DNA of 64,000 nucleotides from assembly GCF_014851585.1 (NCBI RefSeq), contig NZ_JACVAB010000002.1, positions 1 to 64,000 of the forward strand. Direction: 5' to 3'. A program made the position numbers and the translations under genes. Below the pieces are notes generated by a model. The model made no database searches, was not told the DNA's origin, and saw only the letters and a program-made list of their open reading frames with translations. This DNA comes from Agrobacterium sp. AGB01. Its GTDB lineage: Bacteria > Pseudomonadota > Alphaproteobacteria > Rhizobiales > Rhizobiaceae. Positions 1 through 8,892 of the stretch are shown here, piece by piece (the first letter of the stretch is position 1; each line of letters begins with the position of its first letter).

Positions 1-28
1 TTGCGTTTAAGGCATTCAATAAACGAGA

Positions 29-138
29 AAATTGCACAGCAATTTAATCGAAAAACGCCATAGATCGCTATAACGGTTTATGGCTTGCGACAAATCCCAA
101 GGATTTGCGCTGGTACGGATAAACTGCCATGCAGTTTA
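29..138. repeat. Three mini-hairpins upstream of tRNA-fMet
   Basis: Three perfect short palindromes share one design, a 7- or 8-bp stem around a 3-nt loop. They are AAATTGC-aca-GCAATTT (29-45), CAAATCC-caa-GGATTTG (91-107) and TAAACTGC-cat-GCAGTTTA (120-138). All lie in the 147 bases before the tRNA gene. They may be transcript processing structures, remnants of a small dispersed palindromic element, or chance. Function is unknown; only the symmetry is seen directly. Confidence 0.5.
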
Positions 139-147
139 CCGAGGTAA

Positions 148-224
<77 letters not shown>

Positions 225-433
225 AATCACCAAAACATTCCCCCAAAAAACAAAATCTCAAAACTAAAAGAAACCGCAGACCATTGGCGGCGCCTACGCG
301 CCCGCGAAAATAACCCTTCTCAAGACACAACAACCAAGGCACGCCAACAGCTCCCCAATGCGGAAGTCAAAGCCTGGAAAAACCGCCGGCGACAAAACGA
401 TCAATAACCAATGGTAGACACGCCGCAAGAAAA
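225..433. other. Intergenic gap after tRNA, no gene seen
   Basis: The first ~200 bases after the tRNA are strikingly poor in T on the plus strand and rich in A and C, unlike the flanking genes. No convincing start, ribosome binding site or family match was found in any frame. The 3' end of the LysR gene begins at 434. Confidence 0.4.
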
Positions 434-1342
434 TCAAGGCGACGCCCGCAAAACATGCTCGCTCAGAAAATCCAAATAGGCGCGTACCCGGCCAGACAAT
501 GGTCCCGAACCACCATAGACACACCAGATAACCTCGACATCGCCTGGGTTATAATCGTCCAGAACAGACACAAGTCTGCCCGCTTCAATATCTTCCTCCA
601 CATGAAAACCGCCAACACGCCCCAAGCCTAAACCCTCAAGGCACAATCGGCGCATCGCCAATCCGCTGTTGACAGCCGCATTGCCTGAAATTGGAATACG
701 GTAGACATCGTCAGATCCAGGATTTCTGAACGGCCACTCATTCAGACTTCGACTGAAGTTGAAACTGAAGCAGTTGTGGTGTGCGAGGTCTTGCGGCGTC
801 TTGGGCATACCATGTTTGTCGATATAGGCCGGCGACGCGACGATGACCCGTGGCACTTCAAGCAGTTTGCGGGCCTTCAGGGAGGAATCCTGTAGGGCGC
901 CCGAGCGGATGGCGATATCCGTTCGTTCCTCGATAAGGCTGATAACGCCGTCTGTCAGTGAAATATCGAGTTGAACTTCTGGGTATAGTTCAAGGAATTT
1001 TGGTGCGAGTGGCAGCAGATAACGTTCACCGAAAGCGAGTGTCGCATTCACACGCAGAAGTCCGCGGGGAACCGCTTTGCCGCCGCTGGTGATGATCTGT
1101 TCCGTCTCCTGTATGTCTGCCAAAATGCGTTTTGCTCTGGTCAGATAAATTTCGCCTTCTGGGGTCAGGGTGACGAGGCGAGTTGAGCGCAACAGCAGAC
1201 GTGTCCCCAGACGGTCCTCAACACGGGTTACGAGTTTGCTGACGGCAGAAGGAGAGAGTTTTAGTTTACGTCCGGCGGCAGAAAAACTTCCCAGTTCGGC
1301 GGCCGCCACGAAGACCTCCATTTCGCCGGTACGGTTGTCCAT
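434..1342 (-). CDS. LysR-family transcriptional regulator
   Basis: A 302-residue protein with the usual LysR layout: an N-terminal winged helix-turn-helix (about residues 5-62, containing GSFSAAGRKLKLSPSAVSKL) and a C-terminal effector-binding domain. The ATG at 1342 is preferred over an in-frame GTG two codons upstream because GAGG sits about eight bases before it. Proteins of this YafC-like subgroup act as DNA-binding activators or repressors of a neighbouring divergent gene, here the MFS exporter and aldo-keto reductase. The inducing ligand is unknown. The combination of a LysR of this type with a DkgB-like reductase resembles the yafC-dkgB neighbourhood of E. coli. Confidence 0.88.
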   Translation of the reverse strand: MDNRTGEMEVFVAAAELGSFSAAGRKLKLSPSAVSKLVTRVEDRLGTRLLLRSTRLVTLTPEGEIYLTRAKRILADIQETEQIITSGGKAVPRGLLRVNATLAFGERYLLPLAPKFLELYPEVQLDISLTDGVISLIEERTDIAIRSGALQDSSLKARKLLEVPRVIVASPAYIDKHGMPKTPQDLAHHNCFSFNFSRSLNEWPFRNPGSDDVYRIPISGNAAVNSGLAMRRLCLEGLGLGRVGGFHVEEDIEAGRLVSVLDDYNPGDVEVIWCVYGGSGPLSGRVRAYLDFLSEHVLRASP

Positions 1343-1385
1343 GCGCACTACCTCATGAATTCAATTCAAAGGTATTTATCCATTA

Positions 1386-1403
1386 TTGCCGATTATCAGG
1401 CAA
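1386..1403. promoter_or_regulatory. Possible LysR operator
   Basis: The short inverted repeat TTGCC-N8-GGCAA lies between the divergent LysR and MFS genes, where a LysR regulator normally binds. It is also formally close to a T-N11-A motif. Evidence is only symmetry and position. Confidence 0.3.
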
Positions 1404-1501
1404 GTCGTCTTCCTCCATATAGGGTGCATCAATCAGTCAGACGGACAGCAGTGCTGTCGTCAGCGCCCCCGATAGATTTCGAGGGGAAAGAGGAAGTCAT
1501 C

Positions 1502-2686
1502 ATGCCCTTGGCTATATTTGCTTTGACGATCGCAGCCTATGCGATCGGCACCACCGAGTTCGTGATTGTCGGATTGTTGCCGACAGTTGCGACGGATCTC
1601 AACATCTCATTGCCGCTGGCTGGTCTTATCGTCAGCGTTTATGCGCTTGGCGTGACCTTTGGTGCGCCGGTCCTGACGGCGTTGACTGGCAGGATAGAAA
1701 GAAAGCCGCTGCTGCTTGGCCTTATGGCGCTGTTTGTTGTTGGTAACGGGCTGGCGGCATTGTCATCCGGTTATGAGTTCCTTCTTGTGGCACGCGTACT
1801 GGCCGCTTTTGCGCATGGCGTTTTCTTCTCTGTTGGTGCGACCATCGCTGCAGATCTCGTGCCGGAGAACCGTCGTGCTTCGGCAATTGCCATGATGTTC
1901 ATGGGCCTGACGGTTGCTATCGTCACCGGTGTTCCACTTGGTACATATATTGGTCAGGTTTTCGGCTGGCGCGCTACCTTCTGGGCGGTGTCGATGCTCG
2001 GTGTCATTGCTTTTCTGGCAATTGCGACACTTCTGCCAAATACGCTCAAAAAGGCAGCGCCTGCACGTTTGGTTGATCAGGTCCGCGTTCTCGGTTCAGG
2101 ACGCCTGCTGATCGTCTTCGCCATGACCACTTTCGGATATGGCGGCACGTTTGTCGCCTTCACCTTCCTCGCGCCAATCCTGCAGCAAGTGACCGGCTTC
2201 TCCGCATACAGCGTCAGTCTTATTCTCGTGCTCTACGGTATCGCTATTGCTGCTGGTAATATTGGCGGCGGCAGGATTGCCAATCACAATCCGGTCAGAG
2301 CGCTTGTCGGTCTGTTCCTGGCGCAGGCAATCGTGCTTCTGGTGTTTTCCTTTACCGCTGTGTCGCCTGTTCTCACATTGGTGACGTTGGCTGCACTCGG
2401 TTTCCTGTCCTTTGCAAACGTACCAGGCTTGCAGCTTTATGTCGTGCAGTTGGCCAAAGAGCATCGGCCGGGAGCCGTTGATGTCGCCTCTGCACTCAAT
2501 ATTGCTGCCTTTAACCTCGGCATTGCCATCGGCGCGTGGCTGGGCGGTCTGGTGGTGGAATCGCCGCTCGGTCTTGTCGCTACGCCTTGGGTTGGTGCCA
2601 TTCTTGTCGCCGTCGCCCTGCTTCTGACAATTTGGAGTGGTGCGCTCGACCGTCGTGCCGCGTCACCGGCGTTGAACATTGCCTGA
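1502..2686 (+). CDS. MFS efflux transporter (AraJ/YdhP type)
   Basis: A 394-residue major facilitator superfamily protein with about twelve hydrophobic helices. It opens with MPLAIFALTIAAYAIGTTEF, typical of DHA1 sugar or drug efflux permeases. The ATG at 1502 is chosen because GAGGGGAAAGAGGAAG lies directly upstream; the reading frame stays open to 1355 but that extension is hydrophilic and lacks the family pattern. It should export a small molecule by proton antiport across the inner membrane. The LysR gene is divergent and an aldo-keto reductase follows 120 bases downstream, probably co-transcribed. Substrate unknown. Confidence 0.87.
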   Translation: MPLAIFALTIAAYAIGTTEFVIVGLLPTVATDLNISLPLAGLIVSVYALGVTFGAPVLTALTGRIERKPLLLGLMALFVVGNGLAALSSGYEFLLVARVLAAFAHGVFFSVGATIAADLVPENRRASAIAMMFMGLTVAIVTGVPLGTYIGQVFGWRATFWAVSMLGVIAFLAIATLLPNTLKKAAPARLVDQVRVLGSGRLLIVFAMTTFGYGGTFVAFTFLAPILQQVTGFSAYSVSLILVLYGIAIAAGNIGGGRIANHNPVRALVGLFLAQAIVLLVFSFTAVSPVLTLVTLAALGFLSFANVPGLQLYVVQLAKEHRPGAVDVASALNIAAFNLGIAIGAWLGGLVVESPLGLVATPWVGAILVAVALLLTIWSGALDRRAASPALNIA

Positions 2687-2806
2687 TCGTTATCAGCCCG
2701 GCCGATTTGCGGTCGAGCTTGCTAAACCGGCACTTGATGTCCAGCCGGTTCTCAAGTCCAATCATTCCCGGCGAAAATCGCTGCGGATTAATCAAGGAGT
2801 AAACCA

Positions 2807-3640
2807 ATGCACACTGTTACCGCAAATGGGGCGACCATTCCCGCGCTCGGCTTTGGTACGTTTCGTGTTCCCGGCAGTGATGTCCTCAGGATTGTGCCGA
2901 AGGCGCTTAAGACCGGATTCCGCCATATCGACACTGCGCAGATTTATGGCAATGAAGCGGAAGTTGGCGAGGCCATCGCCGGTTCAGGCATCACGCGTGG
3001 CGATATCTTCCTGACCACAAAAGTCTGGGTCGACAAATACAAACGCGACGCATTTGTAACTTCCGTTGACGAAAGCCTGCAGAAGCTGAAAACCGACTAT
3101 GTTGACCTGTTACTTCTCCATTGGCCAAACGACGCGGTTCCATTGGCTGAGCAGATCGGTGCGTTGAATGAGGTCAAGGAAGCCGGCAAGGTGCGTCATA
3201 TCGGTGTATCCAACTTCAACACGGCTTTGATGGCGCAGTCCGTTTCACTTTCAAAGGCGCCGATCGTGACCAACCAGATTGAGTATCATCCGTATCTCAA
3301 TCAGGATGTCGTGATCGCCGAAGCCAAAAAGTCCGGCATGTCGATTACCAGCTATTTTGCCATGGCGGATGGCAAGGTGCTTGCCGACCCGGTTCTGAAA
3401 GATATTGCTGCCAAACACGGCAAGTCGGTTGCTCAGGTCGTATTGCATTGGCTCGTCCAGCAGGACGGCGTTATTGCGCTTTCCAAGACGGTGACTGAAG
3501 CTCGTCTCGCCGAGAATGCAGCGATTTTTGACTTTGCCCTGTCTTCAGAGGAAATGGCGGCCATTCACGCGCTTTCCAAAGCAGACGGCCGTATCGTGTC
3601 CCCGGATGGCCTCGCGCCGGTTTGGGATGCTGCTGTCTGA
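2807..3640 (+). CDS. Aldo/keto reductase, DkgB-like
   Basis: A 277-residue cytosolic NADPH-dependent oxidoreductase. Visible family features are GFRHIDTAQIYGNE with the catalytic Asp and Tyr, TTKVW with the catalytic Lys, LLLLHWP with the catalytic His, and a cofactor-site segment near the C-terminus (IALSKTV). The end IVSPDGLAPVWD matches 2,5-diketo-D-gluconate reductase B. AAGGAG precedes the ATG. Enzymes of this family reduce aldehydes and ketones such as methylglyoxal or diketogluconate; the true substrate here cannot be told. It follows the MFS exporter, so the pair may detoxify and expel a carbonyl compound. Confidence 0.88.
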   Translation: MHTVTANGATIPALGFGTFRVPGSDVLRIVPKALKTGFRHIDTAQIYGNEAEVGEAIAGSGITRGDIFLTTKVWVDKYKRDAFVTSVDESLQKLKTDYVDLLLLHWPNDAVPLAEQIGALNEVKEAGKVRHIGVSNFNTALMAQSVSLSKAPIVTNQIEYHPYLNQDVVIAEAKKSGMSITSYFAMADGKVLADPVLKDIAAKHGKSVAQVVLHWLVQQDGVIALSKTVTEARLAENAAIFDFALSSEEMAAIHALSKADGRIVSPDGLAPVWDAAV

Positions 3641-3649
3641 AAAACAACA

Positions 3650-3680
3650 GGAGGAGCCTGTGCTCCTCCCCAAATGCCTT
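3650..3680. terminator. Hairpin between convergent genes
   Basis: GGAGGAGC-ctgt-GCTCCTCC (3650-3669) forms an 8-bp stem between the converging aldo-keto reductase and nnrR genes. A T-rich tract follows a few bases later on the plus strand. On the minus strand the hairpin is followed by TGTTGTTTTTC. It could end transcription from both sides. Confidence 0.55.
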
Positions 3681-3699
3681 TTTACATTTGTCGATGGCG

Positions 3700-4395
3700 T
3701 TACTCGCGCGCGCCATCGGCAAGCTGCATCAGCCCCGGCATGTTGCAGACCAGAAGTTTCTGGCGGCCACCCTGCACAAGACCCTTGGATTCCCAGCTGC
3801 TAAGAATGCGCGACACCGTATGCAGTGTCGTTCCGGTCATCTCGGCAATATCCTGTCGGGATATCGGGAAATCGATCCGAATACCTTCGCTTTCCTTGCG
3901 CCCGGCCTGTTGTGACAGACGAAGCACGGCGTGGGCGACACGGCGCTCCACTTCCTGCGTGGACATTTCGCGAATACGCGTATGGGCTTCTTCCAGCCGC
4001 TGGCCGATGGTCTGCATGGCAGACACTGCCAGATAAGGGTTTTGCTCGACAAATTGTGGCCAAAGGTCTGTCTGCCAGGACAGAATAACGCTTTCAGCAG
4101 CGGTGGTCGCCGTGCCGGGATAGTCGGTTCTTTGAAGAGCCTTGGCAAAACCGAAGAGATCGCCTGGATGCACTACGCGTACAATGATCTGCTGGCCATC
4201 CTGCGTGACTTGGGTGACTTTCAACCGGCCATGAATCAGCAGGAAAAAATGGGATGCGGCCTGTCCCTGCTCAAAGATCGCTTCGCCGGGCGGCACAAGC
4301 CGGGAATTGGCATGGGACAGAAGCTTGTCGAGATCTTCGTCCAACATTTTACTGAACAAAGGCAAAGCCCGGATGACGCTGCGGTCAATCTTCAC
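3700..4395 (-). CDS. nnrR: Crp/Fnr-family nitric oxide regulator NnrR
   Basis: A 231-residue regulator with a cyclic-nucleotide-type sensor fold (about 15-120), a dimer helix and a helix-turn-helix near 178-205 (ISRQDIAEMTGTTLHTVSR). There is no N-terminal cysteine cluster, so it is not an O2-sensing FNR. The TTLHTVSR recognition helix and the nir/nor setting fit NnrR/DNR regulators, which activate nitrite and NO reductase genes when NO is present. Six matching TTG-N8-CAA boxes occur in promoter gaps of this island. It lies downstream of nirV on the same strand with its own 157-base leader. A narrower claim than Crp/Fnr family rests on context. Confidence 0.88.
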   Translation of the reverse strand: MKIDRSVIRALPLFSKMLDEDLDKLLSHANSRLVPPGEAIFEQGQAASHFFLLIHGRLKVTQVTQDGQQIIVRVVHPGDLFGFAKALQRTDYPGTATTAAESVILSWQTDLWPQFVEQNPYLAVSAMQTIGQRLEEAHTRIREMSTQEVERRVAHAVLRLSQQAGRKESEGIRIDFPISRQDIAEMTGTTLHTVSRILSSWESKGLVQGGRQKLLVCNMPGLMQLADGARE

Positions 4396-4552
4396 CAGAT
4401 GTCCTCTCCAGACACCCTGTTTCCGCTTGTCTGCGGTAGTCGACGCTTCTGATCGAGCGGTGACGGCAGGATTAGTCTCGTTAAATATTTCCGTATTGTT
4501 TCGTCGCTGTCTTTAGCACGTGTCGAGGGTTGTGGAAAGGTTGTCGGGGTTG

Positions 4553-5470
4553 TTAAACCGACCAACCATGGTGGCGCAGCCGTGCTGCAAGTGGTGCATA
4601 CCAACGTGTGTCTTTGACCAGCCGAAAGCCGAGATTATCCGGAGGTGCGCCCACCGCACAGCCGCCGCCCTTCGGATTGCGCACAAAACCGCTAAGCGCT
4701 GCACGGTGTTTACCCGAAGCAACCGGAATACCACATGAAGAGACGGCGCTCGTCACATTGCCGTTGGCATCCAGATTGACACGGCGACTGCAGGTCGCTG
4801 TCCATTCCCATATGTTGCCACCAAAATCCGACAGGCCATGCTCATTCTCGCCGAACGTGCCGTATGATTGCGGAACCGGATTGCTCGAGGCTTTACGGCT
4901 GGTCTGGCGTTCGTAGTCTGCCAGCCAGCGTGCGGCAGGGTTGGTCGAATCCGTATCGACATCCAGTTTTTCATCAGGAAAGATCGAGCCGGCAGCGAAA
5001 GCCAGTTGCGCGTCACTTGGCAAGGTCCAGACCTCGCCGGTGCGAGCACTCAGCCACGCAGCATAGGCTTTTGCATCGTCGTGGCTGATGCCAGTTGCCG
5101 GCGTTCTCACATCAAGTGCAACGGTAAAGCCAGGCTCTGGTGCAGCACAGGCACCATCCGTTACGCAACGGTTATAATCGCTGCCCGAGACCTGATATTT
5201 CATGATTGTCAGTGCACGGTTCATTGTCATGGTGCGCATTGGTGCGTCAACGGCGTAACCGTTTTTGAAATATTCGCCGTCTTCACGATAACTAAAAGTG
5301 CCCGTCGGAATGACAATGGTTTGTGGTGCGTCAACGCTCGCAACAGGTGTACTGTCTGAACCGATGATGCCCGCTTGGAGAGCTGCTGTTGCGGTCAGCA
5401 CCGCGATAATTGACAGCGGAAGCGCAATCGAGAGAGCTTTCGATGCAGGTTTTAGACGAAGCGCGGTCAT
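4553..5470 (-). CDS. nirV: NirV, formylglycine-generating-enzyme-like protein
   Basis: A 305-residue protein with an N-terminal membrane segment or signal anchor (about 13-33) and an FGE-sulfatase (SUMF1-like) domain. Typical segments are GTFSYREDGEYFKNGYAVDA, AYAAWLSARTGEVWTLPSDA, GNIWEWTATC and DNLGFRLV. nirV lies just after nirK in many denitrifiers and is thought to help nitrite reductase maturation or electron supply, though its exact role is not settled. Here it is 109 bases downstream of nirK on the same strand and probably co-transcribed. An imperfect GC-rich hairpin (about 5536-5568) lies between the two genes. Confidence 0.9.
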   Translation of the reverse strand: MTALRLKPASKALSIALPLSIIAVLTATAALQAGIIGSDSTPVASVDAPQTIVIPTGTFSYREDGEYFKNGYAVDAPMRTMTMNRALTIMKYQVSGSDYNRCVTDGACAAPEPGFTVALDVRTPATGISHDDAKAYAAWLSARTGEVWTLPSDAQLAFAAGSIFPDEKLDVDTDSTNPAARWLADYERQTSRKASSNPVPQSYGTFGENEHGLSDFGGNIWEWTATCSRRVNLDANGNVTSAVSSCGIPVASGKHRAALSGFVRNPKGGGCAVGAPPDNLGFRLVKDTRWYAPLAARLRHHGWSV

Positions 5471-5579
5471 AGCAGTCTCCTTGCGCCATCAGTCGTGAAT
5501 ATGTGCAGCTTATATTCCGTACACCCACGGGGTGGGCCAGGGGGCCGGGCTGTTTCCGGTCCCTTGGCTCCTTGTCATG

Positions 5580-6722
5580 TTAGATGCTCGATGGTGCGAG
5601 AACCGCAGTCATCAGGTCGTCGTTCCAGTCACCAGTGACCTTGAAATGAGCAGCCGCGCCCAGTTCGAAGGCTTCGATGAGGTTGTGGTTCACATAGGCG
5701 TAAATGCCTGGCTGCTCGAAGGTGTAGAATGCTGCACCTGCCGTGCCGCCCGGAATGAACCAGGTTTCCTGATCGACGTCTGGAATGTTGCGGAATTTGC
5801 CGGTTGCCCAGACATAATCGCCGTGGCCACCGATCAAGTGTGGACGGGTATCACGGTTGGCCTGCGAGTGGACAATCAGCACCTTTTCGCCAACGGCTGC
5901 CTTCAGCGCGTTATCACCTGTCAGAGCACCGACTGCGCCGTTGAAGACGATATGGCTTGGGGTCAGCGTGCGCATGACTTCCAGCGTGTCGACCATGGCA
6001 TCGCCAGCACTGTCATACTTCTTGAAGGCACCCTTCTCGTCACGGGGCACGTAGAAGTCTTGCTCACCGACATAATAGACGCGGTCATAGGCCAGTTCCT
6101 TACCGTGACCATCTGTCAGGCCGTCGCGTGGCAGAACCATGATGGCGCCATTCATGCCCGAGGTAACGTGCCAAGGCACCATGCCGGGAGGTGCGCAATG
6201 ATAGACAAATACGCCAGCCTTGGTGGCCTTGAAGCGCAGGATTGCCTTCTCACCGGGGTTGACGATTGTCAGGCCGCCGCCACCAAGGGCGCCTGTTGCC
6301 GAGTGGAAGTCGATGTTGTGCTGAAGCTCGTTGGTGTCAGGGTTAATGAGCGTCAATTCAACATAGTCATTCTGGTGAACGACCATCAGTGGGCCGGGAA
6401 CCGAGCCATTGAACGTCATGGCGTGAACTTCAGTACCCTTGTCATCCAGCACCATCTTCTTTTCTTCGATGGTCAGTGTGAACTCGACAATTTTTGGTCC
6501 GCCGACAGCTTTCTGGGTGTGTTCATGCACGAACGGTGGTTTCGCCAATTCCACTTTAACGCGCGTCAGCGCCGCAATCTCGGCGGGTGTCAAAGCCTTT
6601 TCAGCGGTCTTTGTTTCGCCTGCTGCATGCGCGGTCGCTGCGCCGATGACAGGTGCCATCGCACCAGCAAAAGCCGCACTAGCCAGTATGTTCCGGCGTG
6701 TGATGTTGAAGTTGTCAGTCAT
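5580..6722 (-). CDS. nirK: Copper-containing nitrite reductase NirK
   Basis: A 380-residue periplasmic enzyme reducing nitrite to NO. The ATG at 6722 follows a strong GGAGAAGGAGAA; an upstream in-frame start would add nine residues. The N-terminus carries a Tat signal ([15 protein letters not shown]). Copper ligands are visible: [12 protein letters not shown] (type 1 and type 2 His), [20 protein letters not shown] (type 2 His, type 1 Cys, His and Met), then PHLIGGHGD and [11 protein letters not shown] (active-site and type 2 His). The pattern, including the C-terminal [12 protein letters not shown], matches class I green enzymes such as that of Alcaligenes faecalis. An NnrR-type box sits 143-156 bases upstream, shared with divergent nnrS. 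Confidence 0.97.
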   Translation of the reverse strand: MTDNFNITRRNILASAAFAGAMAPVIGAATAHAAGETKTAEKALTPAEIAALTRVKVELAKPPFVHEHTQKAVGGPKIVEFTLTIEEKKMVLDDKGTEVHAMTFNGSVPGPLMVVHQNDYVELTLINPDTNELQHNIDFHSATGALGGGGLTIVNPGEKAILRFKATKAGVFVYHCAPPGMVPWHVTSGMNGAIMVLPRDGLTDGHGKELAYDRVYYVGEQDFYVPRDEKGAFKKYDSAGDAMVDTLEVMRTLTPSHIVFNGAVGALTGDNALKAAVGEKVLIVHSQANRDTRPHLIGGHGDYVWATGKFRNIPDVDQETWFIPGGTAGAAFYTFEQPGIYAYVNHNLIEAFELGAAAHFKVTGDWNDDLMTAVLAPSSI

Positions 6723-6864
6723 CGGGTTTCTCCTTCTCCGATAGGACAAGCCTTGCTTGGCCCTGTCGTGATCGTTTTTAGCTCAACTCGCGAATTACAA
6801 TTTGAGATGGAACAAAGAGCCCGTTTTGACGGCTGCGACATTTTGGCTGGGGGTGTCGCGGTCT

Positions 6865-6878
6865 TTGCCTGTTCGCAA
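6865..6878. promoter_or_regulatory. NnrR/FNR-type box between nirK and nnrS
   Basis: TTGCCTGTTCGCAA, extended to TTTGC-N6-GCAAA (6864-6879), is a near-perfect Crp/Fnr-family site. Its centre at 6871.5 would place a class II start near 6913 for nnrS (38-base leader) and near 6830 for nirK (about 108-base leader). It is the only such site in the gap. Confidence 0.75.
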
Positions 6879-6950
6879 AGACGGGGTGGCCAGGGGTGGT
6901 TAGACAGATGTCAAGAATTCACCACGAAGGCTAATCCCAGGAGCAATATC

Positions 6951-8183
6951 ATGAGCGGTACAGAAACAATCCGGCAAGACGGACATGCCCGTCCAAAGGA
7001 CGGAGTTCCAAGAGGTTTGTCACGCACCGGACCGGTCATTTTTTCTTATGGTTTCCGCCCGTTCTTTCTGGCGGCGGCCATTTGGGCAATCGTCACCATG
7101 GTCTTGTGGATTTCCGCATTGAGCGGGTTCATCCAGATCGGCGGCGATTATGGCGCGCATAACTGGCACGCGCATGAAATGCTATTTGGTTTTGCCTCGG
7201 CTGTGCTTGCCGGGTTTTTGCTGACAGCCGTGCCGAACTGGACAGGCCGTTTACCGGTGTCCGGGTTGCCACTGGTGCTGCTGTTCGGGTTATGGTGTTT
7301 GGGACGGTTGATGTTCCTGGTGCCTAGCGTGTTTGGCATGACATCAGCTGCGGTGATCGATGGTCTGTTTCTTCCGGCCCTGCTTGCGATATGCGCAAGA
7401 GAAGTCATTGCCGGGCGCAAATGGAAAGACCTGAAGGTACTGGCGGGGCTGCTGGCGCTTTCAGCCGCCAATATCGTCTTTCATTATGCGGCGATCAGCG
7501 GTGATCACAGCCACGTTGCCACACGGCTTGCGGTTTCGGCCTATACGGTTCTGGTGATGATCGTCGGTGGACGTATCGTTCCAAGTTTTACCCGCAACTG
7601 GATCAACAAGTCTGGCCGTACCGATTTTCCTGTTCCTTATAATAACTTCGATACGGCGGCGATTTTAACGGGGGTTGCCGCCCTTGGTGGTTGGACCTTT
7701 GCACCGGAGAGCCCATTAACGGTCATTGTCGCTGTAATCGCCGGGTTCATGCATGCGGTCAGGCTTGTGCGCTGGCGCGGTTGGGCCACGTGGCCAGAGC
7801 AATTGCTGGTGGTTCTGCATGTGGCTTACGCCTTCATACCGCTCGGCTTTATGGCCATTGCGCTGGGTGCCTATGAGGTGATGGATGCCCGCTCGGTGCT
7901 GCATATCTTCACCGTCGGCGTTGTTGCCTGCATGATGCTGGCCGTGATGACGCGCGCCAGCCTTGGTCATACCGGTCGCAAACTCCATGCAACGAAGATG
8001 ACGGTTGCCGCCTATTTGGCGCTGATTGGCAGCGCAGTACTGAGACCTGCCGCAGAGGCCTTCCCGAATGCCATGATGCACCTTCACGCCTGCTCGGGCG
8101 CCCTGTGGATCATCGGCTTTCTGTTGTTCTGCATAGAATTCGGGCCGATCCTGACACAGGAGCGCAAACCGCTGCGGACTTGA
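6951..8183 (+). CDS. nnrS: NnrS family heme-copper membrane protein
   Basis: A 410-residue polytopic inner-membrane protein of the NnrS family, whose members bind heme and copper and protect cells from NO-related damage. Family features are FSYGFRPFFLAAAIWA, HNWHAHEMLFG, NWTGRLPVSG, GGRIVPSFTRNW, the HIFTVG segment and MTRASLGHTGR. The ATG at 6951 follows CAGGAGCAATATC; the frame stays open far upstream but that part is only antisense to nirK. It is divergent from nirK and shares the NnrR-type box, which lies at an ideal distance for it. A second, more distant NnrS copy lies at 27415-28602. Confidence 0.92.
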   Translation: MSGTETIRQDGHARPKDGVPRGLSRTGPVIFSYGFRPFFLAAAIWAIVTMVLWISALSGFIQIGGDYGAHNWHAHEMLFGFASAVLAGFLLTAVPNWTGRLPVSGLPLVLLFGLWCLGRLMFLVPSVFGMTSAAVIDGLFLPALLAICAREVIAGRKWKDLKVLAGLLALSAANIVFHYAAISGDHSHVATRLAVSAYTVLVMIVGGRIVPSFTRNWINKSGRTDFPVPYNNFDTAAILTGVAALGGWTFAPESPLTVIVAVIAGFMHAVRLVRWRGWATWPEQLLVVLHVAYAFIPLGFMAIALGAYEVMDARSVLHIFTVGVVACMMLAVMTRASLGHTGRKLHATKMTVAAYLALIGSAVLRPAAEAFPNAMMHLHACSGALWIIGFLLFCIEFGPILTQERKPLRT

Positions 8184-8200
8184 CGGTTCGCAGCGGTTTT
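8166..8200 (+). terminator. Terminator of nnrS
   Basis: AAACCGCTGCG (8166-8176) pairs with CGCAGCGGTTT (8189-8199) around a loop that contains the nnrS stop codon, and is followed by T-rich sequence. The layout is that of a factor-independent terminator. Confidence 0.7.
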
Positions 8201-8221
8201 ATCTTTCAGAATGAACCAAAG

Positions 8222-8257
8222 AAAATGCCCCGCTTGTTGTCACAGGCGGGGCATTTT
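8222..8257. terminator. Bidirectional terminator
   Basis: A perfect 12-bp stem, AAAATGCCCCGC (8222-8233) with GCGGGGCATTTT (8246-8257), lies between the convergent nnrS and DUF2249 genes. The A and T tracts flank the GC-rich core on both sides, so it can work for both strands. Confidence 0.8.
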
Positions 8258-8291
8258 GATGGAGGTATGCTTTGTTTCCGAGATTACGCTG

Positions 8292-8822
8292 TCAGTTCGG
8301 CGGCATGCCAACCCTGATGAACATACGGAATGCTGTGCGGCCTTCGTCGAAGTTTCCTGCCCATTGATGGCCATTCGACATCAGATCAGCATATAGAAAA
8401 ACCGGTTCCTGCTGCATAACGGCAAAAATGACAGACCCCGGAGGGTGGCTCTTTGTGGCTTCCGTCAGCCGCTTGATTTGCAGTGGTGGAGCCAGTTCGA
8501 CGAGATCAAGATATTCGCTGGGATCCGGCCATGCTTCCGGTTCCGCTGCATCATGGACCAGCGTTGGTGACACGGAGAGTTCTTCGCTTTTTTTATGCGG
8601 AATGAACTGGACCTCCCACTCACCATTGCCAAGCTCTTTTTCCAGATGATCGAACCCGCGGCGCGCCATGACATTGAACAATGGCACCGGGCGAAAGGTT
8701 GTCATGATCGTCAAACCTTCACCCGGAGCCAGCGATGCCACAGTCTCCATGATGGCGGGGAATGGTTCGATGCCACTGCGCAAAAGTGGACGCAAATCCA
8801 GTTCTTTCATGATGCCATTCAT
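8292..8822 (-). CDS. DUF2249 domain protein
   Basis: A 176-residue cytosolic protein. The N-terminal part (about 5-80) reads as a DUF2249 domain: LDLRPLLRSGIEPFPAIMETVASLAPGEG-type start, then ITTFRPVPLF-like and LEKELGNGEWEVQF segments. The C-terminal half is a divergent extension without a family I can name. AAAGGTG lies before the ATG at 8822. DUF2249 proteins recur in denitrification and NO-response clusters, but their biochemical function is unknown; the fold resembles small TusA-like proteins. It follows the shorter DUF2249 gene by 70 bases on the same strand, probably as one operon. Confidence 0.75.
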   Translation of the reverse strand: MNGIMKELDLRPLLRSGIEPFPAIMETVASLAPGEGLTIMTTFRPVPLFNVMARRGFDHLEKELGNGEWEVQFIPHKKSEELSVSPTLVHDAAEPEAWPDPSEYLDLVELAPPLQIKRLTEATKSHPPGSVIFAVMQQEPVFLYADLMSNGHQWAGNFDEGRTAFRMFIRVGMPPN

Positions 8823-8892
8823 GGTTCACCTTTTATCTTTGAAACAGCTTTTGCCGATTTTTGCAGACGTCTAACATGCAGGCGGATTGCTC

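Noticed and set aside
1355-1501. Longer start for the MFS transporter
   Set aside because: The 49-residue extension is hydrophilic and unlike the family; ATG at 1502 has a strong ribosome site.
5536-5568. Imperfect nirK-nirV hairpin as a terminator
   Set aside because: On the coding strand it has A-C mismatches and no T tract, so it is mentioned only in the nirV entry.
5532-6950. Long open upstream extension of nnrS
   Set aside because: It is antisense to nirK; a good start with ribosome site at 6951 gives a full-length NnrS.
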